The notes: generated by a model from the letters alone, not told the origin. A DNA stretch of 64,000 nucleotides from Diogma glabrata (GCA_963693315.1 OY856186.1:73429909-73493908), one strand, 5' to 3'; shown: positions 12,201-27,200, counted from the stretch's first letter. Translations and numbers: made by a program.

Positions 12201-15200
12201 TTAATATAAAGTTGTCAAAAATCTGACAAACCAAGGTAAATGGAAGCTGTTGGGAGAGATAAATGAAATAAACGGTTACAAGGAATGGGAAAAATTACAA
12301 TGTTAAATTAAATGCCTTTTGATTCTTGTGAGAAAATGTTTTTTTCGACGTGTTTGTTTTCAAGAATAATTGTGTCCTTTAATATAGGATGGGAGAAATT
12401 TAAATTGGACAAACAAATTTGAATTGCTTGTACCTGGTTCATATTATTTGTATCTGATTCTTTATATTTTTATTTTTTTTGGCATACAAAGCCAAGTTAA
12501 CGTAAAGGGAGAATATATATACGATTCACAAAAATATAACAAAATAAAAAAAAATTAATTATATTTAGTATAAATAATATTTCGCAACATGAAATGTATA
12601 TTTTTGAGGAAAATTGACAAAGAATTGAAAAAAAAATTATTAGAAGAAACAAACTGTATATTTATAGAAATAGTCTGAAATTTGAAATTAGAAACTAAAT
12701 ATTTAAATGCTATGCGTACAGGTACAATATTACAAACCTCTAATAAAATGTCATAAATTGTAAAATCTTTCAAAGTAAAAGGATATTCATTATTGGGTCC
12801 ACTGCAAAGTAAAAGTTGTTATATTTCGACCATTCAGATATTCAACTTCGATAGTTACATATCTGAATAACGTTAACACACTATTATTATTCAGGATATT
12901 ATTAATATTAATATATAAAATTAAAATATTCTTTTAACAATGAATCTAAAAACGTGAAGTCGGTTTCTACTAAAGTTGTTAGATAAACCAAAAACGAATC
13001 AAAAATATACCTCGATTATTGACGTTCACAAACAATTTTTATTTTTAAACAAACAAATTTAAGTCACAGATTAAAAAATTCATTTCAAACTTTCATAAAT
13101 TTATTTAAAAAATCTTTTGCAGAATAAAAATTGTTTGTGAACGTCAGTTATCGAGGTATATTTTTGATTCGTTTTTGGTTTATCTAACAACTTTACTTAA
13201 CACACTATTTTAGTCAGGTCATACTATTTCAGAATACTGACACATTGTTGGGTTCTTTAGAACCAGAATAGTTTCTGGGCCCACGCCGATTTCATATGAT
13301 GATTACAAAATATTTACACTTCGTAAGGCGCCTGTCCTTGACGAGTCCAAAAACTTATGTTCTGTCATTTTTCTCGATTCGGCCGCTTTTTCGTTCGGCA
13401 AGCTCCGAAAAATGCCGAGTGCCCGGGAGCTTGTAAATTTTTTTTAGCTATGTGGGTTGGAAATTTGTTTTAGAACACGAGGGTAACCTTGTCCGACAAA
13501 AATTTGTCTGCTATTGTCTAGTTCGACAACCCAAACATACCAAAATGTCAGTTGTCGGACTCGACAATAGAAGACATATTTTGGTCGGACAAGCTTACCC
13601 TCGTTCTAAAACAAATTTCCACATTTTACTGTAGGTGAAATTAAAAAACGAAATGAAATAAAATTTTGAATTCTGCTAATTTTTTTTGAATTTTGAAGTT
13701 TTTAATTTCGTTATTGTGGAAATGAAATTTATAGAGTTAAACTTTAGATAAACGAAATCTAAGCTTCATAACATAAAGTTAGTTTTGTAGTAGGAATTAC
13801 AATATGTGTCACAACACATAAAAACCAAGGTGAGACACACAACAACATGCGTTCTAAGGTGTTGATGGACGCAAATTTATTTTTTAAGGTATTTTTATAC
13901 CTTAAAAAATAAGGTATAAAAAATAAGGTATACATAGGCCAATATTTCATGATGGGATAAAAATAATAAAAGTACAATAAAAGGTAAACAGCAAATTTAT
14001 ATTAACAATTTGCCGGAACATAACTAAAATCTGGTTGCCAATAATCTAGCTAGTGGCACATTCCTTGATCAGGCGACGCCCTTCCTTCTTCAATGATTAA
14101 AGCCCATACATAGTTATATAAAGGCTCGATTCTTCGAATAAGCAATAACGTGGCATCATCAAGGAATAGCTAAGATTGAGGATGCTACCGTTGACTGAAT
14201 AGAGTTAATCCGTCAGCACCCCTAAGATATCACCTTGGCTAGTGACATCTCACAGCTATTGCCAGTGGTGTATGATATCTCACGTTAGCTCGTATGCCAA
14301 CAGCAGAGACTGGAGTGCGCGGGGTTGTCACATCCGTAGATCAAAAATAAAAAAATTTACAAATAAAAAAGTTTATCCCTTTATATATTTTGCTCCGTCA
14401 TGAAAGACGTTGAAATTAGCTTTGTTTTGCCAGGATTGTTTCGAATAAAGTGTTATTACTCGCAGAAAGAGAGAACAACGAGGAGAAGAATGTGTTGCAA
14501 TGCAATTAATCTCAGTTCTTTGTATCTGAGAACTTCTATTATAAGTTAAAATTACACACCATACAAAGAGAATAAAATCTTACCTATAACAGATCCTAAT
14601 GTATATTTATCTTGCAATTCAATTGGTAAAGCTTCAAACTGTACACCAGTTATTTCATGATTATCATCTAAACTTATATGCGTATCATTATGACTTTTAA
14701 CGGGCATCTTTGGTTTCGGTCCACTGCGTGCAACGCCATTTCTTAGCGTTTTTCTCGTTTGATTTATTGTTTTGATTTCTTCTGTTTCTAAATCAAAATC
14801 ATCACTACCAACACGTTCATTACCATAAATAAAAAAAACATCATCCTCAAGAAAAAAATTACTTAATGATAATACTGGAGTTCCAGATTGTGTAAACACT
14901 TTTCTTACACAACCTGTATCTAATTTAACACATTGCGTTATTGCCGTTAAGACATGCTCAAAACTAGGACTATTTCGTTTATTTAGAAGAAGCCTCAATA
15001 TCTGAAATTAAATAATTAAAAAATAAAATTATGTTTAAATGTATTATATTCACATATTTTTATTGTTTGTTACCTTTCTCGGTTTTGTACCATTTCGTAT
15101 TAAAGTAACTATTCTAGGAAATACCACACTATCCCTCTCACTTAAATTTATTGATCCATTTGTAAATGGTGCATTCAATCGAATTACTCTGTAATATTCC

Positions 15201-18200
15201 ATAAAAAAAATAATTATAACAAAAACGTTTAAATAATCTAACTAAATATTATTGATTTGAAAACAAAATGACAACAATTACAAAATAGTCAAAATAGATA
15301 ACGGAAATTGTTTAACGTACTTATTTAATGTTTAATACAAATAGAAATCATAAAAAATTACAATAAAAAATGTGCGGTGAATAAATTTAAGAATGCGATT
15401 TTATTTAAAAAATGGTGAAAATAATATAGCTGTAAAAATTATTTTTACTGTTATTTTGGTGAAAATTCTTTATTTAGACACATTTTTTTGTGCCGTAAAT
15501 GTTCCATATAGGAACGTAGGCTGTCAACAAGTATCCCTATCCCCCCACCTGTATTAGTTTTATCAATTCACTCCTTTTGTTTATGGTGAAGGTTCACTTG
15601 AAGACTTAATTTAATCAACTAGTTTTATATGGGTGCTCAGCCCATAGTTTTTCCAATTTATCAACTATTTTAGTTGACTATCGGTTAATTGGAAAACCGG
15701 TGTGTTGATGCTTGTTCATGTTTTGCTTAAAAACACTTTTACCTAGATAGGATTCGAATCCGGGTTTTACGAGTTCAAAGTTCAACCAGCTACCACTAGG
15801 CTACTCAACATACTGTAGATACATTATTGCCTTTAAAAATTAAAAGATATTCCAAAAATCCAAATATATAGTTTATGCATGTTGTAGAATCAAAAATGTT
15901 TTCGGTGCATAATTGAATGTTTCGGTATGGTTTTCTTACTCCATTGATCACATTCAGCATACATATCAAAAAGACTGTAAGATTAAGGTAAGTCAAACTT
16001 TATGACTCCGATTGATGTTTTATGATTCAAGAGTCTGAAGCTGAGCTTTAGTTTGTCCGACAGGAATAGAAAGTTTTAGTCTGAACTCTGAAATCTAAAA
16101 CTAATATTGTTCTCGTCCTCGTGTTATAATATCTAAGTTATTAAGAGTATGTGGTACAAACAGAGTTACACTTATTTTTGTCGGAAAGTGAGACATGTTG
16201 ATTGTTAATTATAATAAATAATAAATTATAAATAACGTCTCTGAATATCTGAAAACACTATTCCAACAAGGGTTTGAGATTATAAATTAAGATTTATTGA
16301 AATATACGAACGTTGATTTTAGAATTCTGGGTATTAAAATTGTTTGGGAAAACCCACGAAGGTAAGGCATTCGAAAGATGCGAGACTCTGTTGAAACAAC
16401 TACACTGAAATGCGACAGTTCCACATATTTCTAATCGAACTGTAAAAGATTGGACCGCTTTGGTGTAACGGGTGAGATTTGCTAGTTAAGGTAAATCGTC
16501 AAGTCCGTGACATTTCTTCTATGTTGCAGGCAATCATGCTCGTTTGTATTTGTTGGATTGCCAATCAGAATCAAGTCAATTTATACTATTCTAGTTATGC
16601 TTCACCCCATGTGTGAAAACAGTGTCCTTGCAGGGACGTAAAAATAACTTATAAATTAAAAGAAGTTGTTCGCTATTAAAAATATTACGACATCGACCTA
16701 TAAATTATTGCACAGCGTTCTTTGCCAGATTAAAAATATAAGAATTGCCTTATTATCACAATTACCTTATTACATTGTTTACTTAAAACAAATTCATTCA
16801 AAGTTTGTCGACTACTGTGATTGACCTCACTTATATCAATCTTTAAATGTTAAAAAAAAGCTATTTAATACATTCCTAGATGAGCCTTTAATGTTTGAAG
16901 GTATCGAACATAGATTGGCATTATGCATCTCAAATCATTTTAACAAATCTCAAATATTGGACAATTTTAAGACTGGGGCATTCAATGTCGAAACAACATT
17001 TTAATACTAGTTTTGCAATGTTGAAATCAGACAAACCCGTATACCAGTATTGGTATTTTTTTAAATGGGAAAACCAATTTACACAATGGTTTCACTTTTG
17101 CCTTACACCGCCGATCTTTGTACTACACAATGCTGCGTCAAATTCAAATCCTACTTTACATCTATTGGATTGCGCTAATTGTTACAGTATTAATATATTG
17201 AAGTTGATCCATTCGATATTGCGTTTTAGCTGGAGGGAATCGCAAAATTTTACAAATTCTAGACAATGTCGCATTTACATTGCGATTTTCGTAGAGAAAA
17301 TATTATAAACCAGAAAAAATTTGTAATATCAACTTTGCAGACCTTCAGCCAATTCAAAAATGTTTCTTTTCAACGGCACGGCATGCGCGAAACATTACAA
17401 ATATTTAGATGTTTTCGAATCCATCCAACGTATCATGCGCGACCACTATCCGATGATTCCGCGTCAGACAAGTTTGCTTTTCGGGATAGAAAAAATATCA
17501 AGCCAGAATGAGTTTTGTATGTCAACATGTCAACTGACTGTAACAGTTAAGTTGGCTTTTGTTCATCTTTTAACCTTGTTTGTCAAATTTTACATAAGTT
17601 TCGGATCATTATAAACTTATAAACTTGGTTGTTTGCAATGGGTCTCAAACCAGAATACCATTATCATGTCAACTTCATAAATTTCAGGTCAATTCGACTC
17701 ATGTTCACACCATATAACGACTTGTGCTAAATCTTGTATTGAGTCAGATGAAAAATAAATGTAACAACATAAATATGAATTTTGACAATATTGTGAAGTT
17801 TGTATTTCATCACATTCAACGGTAACGGTAACGATTTTACGAAAAACGAATTTCACAATATTGTCAAAATTAAATTTAGACAATATTGTGAAATTCATTT
17901 TCCCGAAAATCGTTACCGTTACCGTTTAATGTTATGCAATACAAACTTCACAATATTGTCAAAATTCATATTTATGAGTTTGGGAATAGGGCCCCAGATA
18001 TGTTAATAGTTAAACATAAATTCAAAATTTTAAAGGGTACAAACAATAAACTTTCAGCACATTACCAACACTACAAACTAGTGGGTCATTTCAATTCAAT
18101 CCTTTATTTTCAATAACAGAGAGACCTGAACAATGTGAAACTATTTCTATAAAAAATTATTGATAGCAAAAAGCTAATAAAACTAATAACTTAGGCGTGC

Positions 18201-21200
18201 ATATAACGTAATAAATATTAATTTGTTTTAATTACATCGGTAAATTAAAAACAAAATTTAAAAAATTTAAAACAAATAAATTCGACCGTAAAATAAAAAA
18301 AAATGAACAAAAAGAAATATTAGTCATTTAATATTAAAAAAAACAAATTAATTTTTCCATTGAACTAAATAAAATGCTTATCATTTGTTTCTATAAAATG
18401 TAAAAAAAAATATTAATATTTATTTAGAATAATTAAGATTTATATTACGATTCAATTATTAATTGATATTGTAGATAAATATTGGGCGTAAACATAATTG
18501 TGCAGTAAATAAATGGAAAAGATCAATAAATATAGATAATGACGTGATTCAAAATTTAAATTTTTTTAAATGACGAAAACTGACTAAAGCGATGCTTCTA
18601 TTGAATTTCTCCAAGTCCTCGAACTCCCTAGTTCCTAGTCGATCGTCATGATATGTTATAGCTAAGTAATTTTACATTCGATATTTGACAAGACATTTAC
18701 GTCTCTTATTTAAATGAAAAAAGTCCAAGCGGCACGTATATCCGCTAGAAATAGGTAGATTTCGAGATCAGACAGTTTTGTGTGCCAGTAGAATCTGATG
18801 TATCAGATTAGTTTAAACAAAACAAACTAATTTCAAACAGATATCGAACAAATTTAAAAAGAAAATTAGCTACCTACAAGCAAAATTATATGTATCCAAT
18901 TTTGCAACAAACAAATATCAAATCTACCACAGAACATGTGTGTGATAATTTATGACACAAACCTACTCTATATCATATGTCGTGCAATTACTGCAAAATA
19001 TCAAAATAGTTTATTTCTAAGAAAAAAAATTAATTTCTTCTATTCAAATCTTTTATTTTTTGACTGTTATAAGGTTGACATTGACTGTTATAAGGTTTTT
19101 GGAAATTGTAATTGGGGATTGTTGTAAACTTTTTTGTTGAAGCCAACAAGTCAAAAACCTCTAACTGCAGAGGTTTATATTTATAAGAAACGGATTAAAA
19201 TGTTTCCACAGATTCTAAATTTATGAAGATTTTAAAAATATTAGTATCCAAACGGCCGTTATAACGGATTAAAAAAACCACTTTTTTTTCTAGTATAAAG
19301 CCTATAGTTCCTTAACCATGTGTCAGATTTTTCTGATTTACGAACTCGTCCAAGATATTATTAAAACACACATTTTTAAGGAAAGTTTTTTTATCTGGCT
19401 CCACAAATGCAACCGTGAGAGCGCCGGTTGATTCAAACGCATTTTGTGTTTTACAAGCTTTTTTGTTGGAGCCGTTCACTCAGAAACCTCCAACTGCAGA
19501 GGTCTTTTTTTTGGAAGAAACTGATTAAAAAGGTTTCAAAGATTCTAAATTTATGAAGTTTTTAAAAGTATTAGAATCCAAACGGCCGTTATAACGGATC
19601 TAAAAAACAGAGTTTTTTTCTAGTATAAAGCCTCTAGTTTCTTAACCATGTGTTGGATTGGGCTGATTTACGAACTTCTCCAACATATTAACAAAACGCA
19701 CATTTTTAGAAAAGGTTTTTTGATCTGGCCTTATAAATGCGACCGTGAGAGTGCCGGTTGTTTCAAAAAAAAATTTTTTTTTGCAAACTTTTTTGTTGGA
19801 GCCGCTCATTCAGGAACCTTTAACTGCAGAGGTCTAGATTTACAACAAATTGATAAAAAAGATTCTAAAGATTCTAAATTTGTTAAATTTTTTGAAATAT
19901 TAGTATCCAAACGGCCGTTATAACGGTTTTAAAAAATCAATTTTTTTCAGAAAAAAGCCTCTAGTTTCTTAACCACGTGTCGGATTTTGCTGATTCACGA
20001 ACTTGTCCAAGATATTATTAAAACACACAAGTACAGAAAATTTTTTTGATCTACCTCAACAAATGCGACCGTGAGAGTGCCGGTCGTTTTCGTTATATCT
20101 CATATCGTTTATATATATATATATATATATATAAATTTTTTTTTTTTTTTGTTTTTTTGTCTCCGCTTATCATATATAGTCGTTTGGCACAAAAATTTTT
20201 CCAAAATTCCGAGATGAAGCCCATTGCAATAGGTAGATTTTTATATGAAATCTACCTAAAAATTATAAACATTACGTTATTAGACTAACAAGACATTCTT
20301 ACTATCTAAAAGAATCGAATTATAAGACCGATTATGGCAACCAAAAATATTACTTTAGCTAGTGATCTCACTGATATTGCCAGTGGTATGCGAAACCTCA
20401 CCTTTACTTGTATTTCAATAACATGGGGTGGGACTGTAATTCTTACACCCGTAGATAAAAACTAACAAAAAAATTTCGAAGCAACAAAAACTCTCTTCAT
20501 GTGGAAATTACGTCTATTTAATCGAATTCCCATCTAATTAGACGCAAAAACGTAATACCATTCGATGAAAACTCTACACAAAAACCAGTTTATAATCAAA
20601 TAATTTAAATAATTTACAATCAAATAATTTAACAATCGTGGACTATACACTGAAAATAAAATTGAAGTAGTGACAATCTCATCTCGAAGTTGGCAGTTTA
20701 TTATTCAAACAAAGAAAAAATATTTGCAAACAATTTAACCGTGAATGGGACAACTACACAATAACATTTTCCTGACAACATAATGAGGTTTTTTTTAAAA
20801 TACAAATATACAATATAATAGTAGTTGAATAAAGTTAATAACTATTTCCATGAAAAAAATGTTCTTTGGTCTTATATCATAAATTTTTCATTTTAAAATT
20901 GAAGTACAATTTGAAATTAATTGAACTATATTTGAATCGGTCATTTCAAAAACCTCTTAAGTCACATTTCTTACCAATATGCTGTTTTTGCAGAAAATTG
21001 TTCCTTAAAAGGAGATGCGTATTCTGGGTAAAAACCACGTAAGTCGATAGCGATAGCATTCCTGCATTCCTGCGTAGGACGAAAGGAACCACAGGTATGG
21101 ACATGGGTCATATGTATATAATTCATATATAATTCATATTTAATTCATATATAATACGAATCCTCGAAAAGAGGACGAGTGTCATGGGACACTCGTCCTC

Positions 21201-24200
21201 TTTTCGAGGATTCGTATTATATATGAATTAAATATGAATTATATATGAATTATATACGTATTATACTATTATATATGAATTAACTACTCATAATTAAGAA
21301 TGATGGAGAATATGACTATGTACTATAAAGATATTAAAACATGACAAATTAATACATGTAAATATTAATAAGATTATTTTTAAGTGTAATTCTCAATAAT
21401 AAGCAATAAAAAATATGATTACTACGATTTTTTTGGTTAAACTTTGTACCACTAACCCTATTTCTCGCTAAAACAACATAAGTCAAGAACTGTTTTTCAG
21501 GTTTTTTTCATTATTTCTATTAATAAATTGTAAGGGTTATTCGCTATTTTAATTTTTTACCACTCAAATACTAAATTAAACATAAAAAAGTCCTTTAAAA
21601 CTCATTTGTTTGTGTATGAAACAGTTTTTATTGATTTCTGAACAATTCTAATTGAGTGACTTATGAGGTTTTTGAAATGACCGATTCATTTTATTTTCAC
21701 ATAAATATTTCGTGTGATTGTCCCAACTACATCGTTCTATAATTGCATAGTGGTTGAAACAATTTCGTAGTTCGATTCGCCATATCTGACCGCACGGTGA
21801 AGTTGAGACAACTGCATTTCGATTGGAAATAGAACATGTTTTTTTCAGTGTATATTTGATCGACAAAGCCTGCTATTTTTTGACAGAATGATAACAAAAG
21901 CCAATTCCTGATTCTAGGATTAGATGAGAGGGCTTAGCGAGCTATCTCGTTGCCAGAGAATATCTGCAGCTATAGAGTTAATAAACTCAACCTGCAAGGG
22001 TAATGCAAATTAAATCTATTTGAAATGGAGGAAGATAAGAGTAGGTCGACGGATCCTCAGCACGAACCATCGTCGCCTCGACTCATAACTAGGAACATAC
22101 CAGTCTCTGGCGGCAGATATGAATACGATAAAGGGTAGTCAAATAATAAAAGTTTTCTTTATAGTTATGCTGATGTTACAGAGGATAGAGATATGTTCTT
22201 ATGAGAATGAGCAGTCACGATTGTCTACCGAGCCTTAGCTATACAGGTAGTAAAGAACGTCCAGTAGGCCATAGCGGCGTCAATTGTGTCGGCAGGAACA
22301 TCTACAAAGCAGTTCTTTGAAATCACGCTGTTACAGGAACCCTGGATTCACAATGGACAATACTAAAGGTATTGATAAAAGCGATGATGCGGTGTATGAG
22401 AAACTAATGCAAATTCGCATAGAGGTAGAATTTCAATAAGAAAATTAATTTTTATGCCTTACAGATTTGCTAAGCACGTATGCATTGCCCATACATACAA
22501 ATATGTATAGCTAACATTGTCATAGCTAGGAGCTCTATGAAGGATCAACGCTGCAAGAAAAAATAATTTAGTTTGGTGGTAATAAGAAACAAGAGTCATT
22601 TTCTTGGGTTGCGTTTTTAAAATATAGAGCCATATTGTTGAATTTGTGATGCCTGTCTGTCGGTCTTTGACTGTCGGTTTTCTCCTAAAAAAGAAATACA
22701 ATTCACTTAAAATTTGTCGTGATATTTGATTTTCTGGACTAAAAACCGAGATCTAAAAACCAATATATTCTACATGTTTGAGAGTCAAGTAAAGTATGAT
22801 ATGCAATGGCGCCGTTAACTCAAAATAATTTTTTACTACGGTTTCGAAAGTTGCTTTTTGCGATATTTTCGTCCTCCGTTTAGACCCAAGCTTAAATAAA
22901 AAATTATAAATTTACGTCTCTGAATATTCGAAGATACAATGCTAACTAGGGTTTGAGAATATAAATCAAGATTATTTAAGGAATTTATTAGCGTTGGTTT
23001 TAAAATTTTGAGGATGAAAATTGTCAGAGCATAACACCGCAGGTAAGGCATTCCAGAGATCCTAGGCTCTGTTGAAAAACGGAGGAAAGCAACTCAAATC
23101 ACGTTGGAAAGCAACTGCTACGGTTGCTTTGGTGTTACGCGCGAGGTTTGCAGACTCTGATAAAATCGATTTAATTCCCGCGGAAGCTCATTCATCCACA
23201 AGGTACTTGTAAAAATTGTCAGATTTGTGATATTTCTTTTATATTGCAAGGAATTAAGTTCGTTTGCAAGACTTGAGTTAGTTCTTGATATATGCTCCAC
23301 ACCAATTGTAAGAATAGTACTCTATGTAGTATACGTCCCTACATAGAGTACTATTCTTACAATTGGTGTGGAGCATATATCAAGAACTAACTGTGGAGCA
23401 TATATCGGAGCATATATCAAGAACAATTTGTGTACTAAAAGAAGCTGTTCGTTATTGAAAAATTTACGACTTCAAATTATTTTCAATTTCAACTCTTAAA
23501 AGTTTAATCCTTTTCTACCAAATCGATTGAATCAAACTTTAATGGAAATGGATTAGGTCGTGATAATCTAGTAAAATGGCAAACTTGAGCTTCACTTATC
23601 TTGAATACAACACTATTAGCAACACTATAATTCAAAATTGGTTTTACATCAATGTTTACAGAATCTATTAAACATGATATAGTATCATTAAGCGCAGACG
23701 GTGAATGATGCGTGAAATCAATGATGCGTGCTATTATAGCATGAGCATTAGCAAAACTATGGATTAGATAAATTGTTGAATCTAATAGGTTATTAATATA
23801 TAAAAGAGAAAGAGTTGGGCAAAGAGCGGAACTCTAAGGATCTTCTGAACTAGTTAAAAAGACGATGAGAGACTAGAAGACAAAAGAAATAAGTTACTCG
23901 TCTAAGCCATAGTATAACAATTTGCAAATAAGATTCTTATATCTATATCTTGTAAAATTCCTTGGAAATATTAAGAGCAACAACACCGAGTCTCGCCATG
24001 GTTATCAAGCGACTTGTTACATTCAGGATTTTTGATGATTCCAAGAACCTCATAATATTAAAATTACCATGGTTTTAAAAAAAATTTGCAATAATGTACA
24101 AAACTGATATGGGTCTGTAATTTGACGAATCAGTGTTATCATCTTTCTTTGAACAAGGCTGCACGCCAGCAATTTTCCATAATTCGGAGAAAATTCCATT

Positions 24201-27200
24201 TTTATATGACAATTAAAAGATTTTAGTAAGAATTGGCGCTAAGAATTAAGAATTAAGAAGAATAAAAATTTTTAGCAAATGTTCAAAAATAATTGAAAGC
24301 ATACGATCAGGCTCGAAAACTTTATTAGTATTTGTTTATGTGTTTTGGATCAATTGTAGACTATCAATAAGAGGACATAGAGAAGACTTATAAAAATTAC
24401 TCTGGGTAGTCTTAGTAGATTAAAAAAAACCTACGCGAGTCAGTAGGAAGGATGCTTAGCAAATTTAATAACGTTTTCCTTATTAAAATTTTTGTCCACA
24501 TCTATGAGTTTTCTAAATAAATTACCCTTTACACGATACTGTCTAAGATTTTTATCATTTTTAATAAGCAAAAACTTCCGAAAAGCATTTTTTTATTGTT
24601 ATTTAATATCAAACTTGAACAAATTCGAACAATATTCACAATGGGTCAAAATCACGAAGTGGAAGAGAAAATAAAGAACGAAATTTCGTAGAAGTAGGTG
24701 AGTTTTGTCAAGAGTGATTTTCCCTTTATAGGTAGGAGTAGTTTTTGAAAACCATGGGATATATGTTCAATTTAATGTATCTCAAGAATTGCTTGATGGA
24801 TTTAAAAAAATTGGATGAAAAAAATTAAAATATAAGAAACTATTCAAAAATTGTAACTAATTAATTTTACTAAAAAGGCTCATTTTCACTATTAAAACAA
24901 AACAAAATTTTAAAAATCCGTTAAGTAGTTCTTGAGATACGTTACCCGTGGTATCAAAAACAACCCTAGCTATGAAGGGAGAGTCACTAGTGACATTTTC
25001 TTTTACGAAACATTTTTTTTATATCTCTTCCATAGTAAAAAACTTGAAGCAAATCAAAAAATGTGTGGCAAATCGATATATCGATTAACGATTAGCTGAT
25101 TTTAACCAATGAGTACATTTTGAAGGAAACTCAGGCATAGGAATTGTTTAAGGATACCCCCTGGTCTAGATATTTAAAAAAATCGAATTTTTATTGCATA
25201 TTTTAAGATCTTTAATGTCCTCAGAAGTTACAGCGGTTTTTGTGATGTGAAAACTAAATCAGTCGGGCGAAGCGAATCAAACTAGAGACGGCAGACTTGC
25301 CCGACCACCTAAGCCCGAGTCCTCTTGGGAAATTCGTTCATACTCCATATATACTTGGAAATATATTATACTCCGAAGGTCATTATAACGTATTTTGTTG
25401 TAATTATTTCATGTGTAGCGTCCAGTTTACTTTCATTGTTATTTAATTATTATTTTTAAACGTATTTTTCTCGAAACTAAGTTTCTCATTTTTTGAAATT
25501 TGGTGGCAGTCCTCTTTTGTATATCCCTCTATAGAGGCCTTGAATTTTGAGAAGAATTTTACTATTTTTAAAAAATTCAGAAAGGTCAAAAACAGAGGAA
25601 ATAAATGTTTTTTTTTTCAAATTTTCCCCATTTTGTGAATTTTTTTCTAAGAACTGAACCATAACGATATTTTTTCTAATGAAGAATTTTTAAAATTTGT
25701 ATTAGAGCACTATAGGGCTCAAACCACGTCGACTTTAATATTTTATTTTTTTTTTGTGATTTTTTGTGTTTTTTTTGAAATAATAATAAACATTTTGTTT
25801 GTAAAAAAATAAACATTCTGTAAAAAATGGATATTTTTCTACTTTTTTATCTTAACTTTTTAAAAATGCCTAAAATTTAGGCATCTAGCCCAGAGTACCC
25901 TTTTAATGTTCATAATCTTGTAACAGTGAAATGATAATGAAGCGGAGTAATAATAAACTTTTATTCACTCAATGGAAAAGAAACATTGCAATGCAATTGA
26001 AATTCGATAAATAGTCTTGTTATTCGATAAATCAAATCCCTCATATTCTTATTTCTTATGCACCGTTGATTATTAAAGGAATCAATCTATTCTAATTTAA
26101 ATAAATGATTGTCAGTTGTAGTCGCAAAAATGTTTAAATTAAGGCAAACAAATATAATATGTAAATAAAATATTTAATGCATAAACTTCTGTTCAGTTTT
26201 ATTTAATTAATTTTTTTTATTAAAAGAAGTAATCAGGTTAATTAAATTCATTCAGACATCAAATAAAAATGAAAATTTTTTTCTATGAAAATCAACTAAA
26301 TGAGAAACCATCAAACCGGCAAAATAAACAGTGCCAAACTAAAAATTTAAAGCTTTTTGGTTTTGTCAGATTGATACAAAAATTTGAAGCGCTCGTAGAG
26401 TAATCAAACCACTGATAGTTTTTAAATTTGTGTTTCTTATTATTTTCGATACTCTTTCTACATTCTATTTACGTGGTAGTTCTAGGTTAACGCAACCTTA
26501 CACGCAATGTCCAACATTTATATATTTATAGTAAACAAAATTGCTTAATCGCAACACAAATCACCAAAAGCCAAATGAGACTTGCACTTTCATTTAATTA
26601 AATCTTTCTCCAGAAGTTTCTTTTTCTCAAGAATGCAACCAAATTCCTTATCGTCAAAAATTTATTCATTTACATAATACTTATCAACAATTTAAATTTC
26701 CATTGTTATCTTTATGAACAAAACATTAAATAAAGTTTTAATATAAATATAGCATGCATGTAAGAAAAATATTTAGTCATATTTTCAATATGAAAATAGG
26801 TCAATGTTATGTTTATGTAAGCGTGCCAAAGATTTTCACAGTGTATAGAAAATCTGTTTTTCAAGATCTAAAGCAACATTTCCCACAATATGAAACCGTT
26901 GACGTGTTTCGATTTTTTTATATTTCAGTCAAATTTTATTGTTTTATTTCACAAAAACACAATCAAATAAACTAAATCGAAATTTAATTCAAAATAAATT
27001 TCATTTTATTTTCATAACAAAACTAATTTAACTATTATCGTAATATGTAATAGGTACTATAAATTCTTAAAAAAAATAACATGCAAAATTTTAAAAATAT
27101 ACAAAACTTACCTAGACAGCCTATTTGATGATTTAACATTAATTGGTTGTAAACTATAGTCGACTTTCTTAAATACTTCATTATTACACGAACAAACATA

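Noticed and set aside
12555..12773. 72-residue minus-strand hydrophobic ORF, possible receptor fragment
   Set aside because: Hydrophobicity follows from AT-rich codons; no conserved receptor motif.
16895..17308. 137-residue plus-strand ORF in DCLK intron 2
   Set aside because: Fairly long for this AT content, but no domain, no signal peptide and no splice context seen. It overlaps two other frames of similar length. Kept only as something to test with RNA-seq.
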